Source of the DNA: a virus
Virus record (IMG/VR): IMGVR_UViG_3300006329_000093
Coordinates: 1 to 20,112 of that record
Reading direction: 5' to 3' (one strand)
DNA: 20,112 nt
Shown here piece by piece: positions 19,741 through 20,112 of this stretch (positions are counted from its first letter, which is position 1; every line of letters starts with the position of its first letter). Under the pieces are notes generated by a model that ran no database searches, had not been told where the DNA came from, and saw nothing but the letters and a program-made list of their open reading frames with translations. Both the position numbers and the translations under genes were made by a program.

Positions 19741-20112
19741 ATACAGTAATTAAAGATAGTGGAAATGAATTTGCAAGTAAAGTTAGTGATGGAGTGGCTG
19801 CAGGAGATACATCCTCCTTTGTTGATACTGGCTCTTATATTTTCAACGCTGTCGTTAGTGGTTCTTTATTTGGAGGTATTCCATCCAACAAAGTCACTGC
19901 ATTGGCAGGAGAATCCTCAACAGGAAAAACTTTCTTTGCCCTTAGCGTTGTACGTAACTTTCTTGCTAACAATAGCAACGGTGGCGTTATTTACTTTGAG
20001 TCTGAGTCTGCTATCTCCAAGGATATGATTGAGTCTAGGGGAATAGATTCCAAACGTATGGTAATCTTTCCTGTAGCAACCATAGAAGACTTCAGAACAC
20101 AAGCGGTTAGAA
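19728..20112 (+). CDS. uvsX: UvsX RecA-like recombinase, N-terminal part (3' truncated by window)
   Basis: The first 128 codons of the phage RecA homologue that forms filaments on single-stranded DNA and performs strand exchange, feeding recombination-dependent replication with gp46/47, UvsW and others. Walker A GESSTGKT is at residues 61-68. [20 protein letters not shown] follows, with the FESES stretch typical of UvsX/RecA after the P-loop. The N-terminus ([20 protein letters not shown]) agrees with the cyanophage form. GAGG at 19714-19717 may serve as ribosome binding site at a rather long spacing, and the start overlaps the previous gene. The rest, including the second half of the ATPase core and DNA-binding loops, lies beyond the window. 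Confidence 0.93.
   Translation, partial: MGFLDTVIKDSGNEFASKVSDGVAAGDTSSFVDTGSYIFNAVVSGSLFGGIPSNKVTALAGESSTGKTFFALSVVRNFLANNSNGGVIYFESESAISKDMIESRGIDSKRMVIFPVATIEDFRTQAVR

Noticed and set aside
1-20112. CRISPR arrays, tRNA genes, insertion sequences, inteins and introns
   Set aside because: No regularly spaced repeats, cloverleaf-like sequence, transposase frame or interruption of core genes was seen when reading both strands; gp43 and gp46 are continuous.

Overview
The window is a piece of a T4-like myovirus genome, most likely a marine cyanophage (Synechococcus/Prochlorococcus type). This call rests on T4 core genes recognisable by motif and on cyanobacteria-flavoured accessory genes. The T4 core genes are uvsW, 55, 47, 46, 45, 44, 62, regA, 43 and uvsX. 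The accessory genes are a CobS-like AAA+ ATPase, a CobT-like VWA protein, pyrE, hsp20, dam, two 2OG-Fe(II) oxygenases, a DUF3110-like protein and a small PsbN-like membrane protein. All genes lie on the + strand. They are packed with ATGA/TAATG-type stop-start overlaps, and the DNA is AT-rich. No tRNA, CRISPR array, insertion sequence or prophage attachment site was seen.

Layout. (1) 1-3079: the 3' end of uvsW, an LSm-like protein, the late sigma factor gp55 behind a near-consensus sigma-70 promoter, pyrE, and a run of small unknown proteins including a glycine-rich membrane protein. (2) 3076-6127: the Mre11/Rad50-like recombination nuclease pair gp47 and gp46, with a DUF3110-like gene overlapping the start of gp46. 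(3) 6120-10192: a MoxR/VWA-type module made of a VWA protein with an N-terminal HEVGH metallopeptidase motif, a 176-aa unknown protein with its own consensus promoter, a terminator, and the CobS-like ATPase. (4) 10192-13026: a 53-aa protein, DUF3310, sliding clamp gp45, a 2OG oxygenase, clamp loader gp44 and a 63-aa protein. (5) 13028-15884: dam, small proteins including the PsbN-like one, clamp loader subunit gp62, RegA and a second 2OG oxygenase. (6) 15885-20112: hsp20 behind a late-type promoter motif and a UUCG hairpin, an LSm-like gene behind a perfect TTGACA-N17-TATAAT promoter, a third LSm-like gene, DNA polymerase gp43, a 59-aa protein and the 5' part of uvsX.

How the genes work together. 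gp43, gp45, gp44 and gp62 form the replication core (polymerase, clamp, loader). RegA tunes translation of early mRNAs. UvsX, UvsW, gp46 and gp47 drive recombination-dependent replication and repair. gp55 redirects host RNA polymerase to late genes, with gp45 as the expected activator. PyrE, and possibly DUF3310, support nucleotide supply. Compared with T4, the 45-44-62-regA-43 block is interrupted in three places by accessory genes. The points most worth following are the AAA+/VWA/HEXXH module, the three LSm-like proteins, the PsbN-like gene inside the replication cluster, and the compact promoters. Family assignments come from reading motifs by eye; no database search was run.
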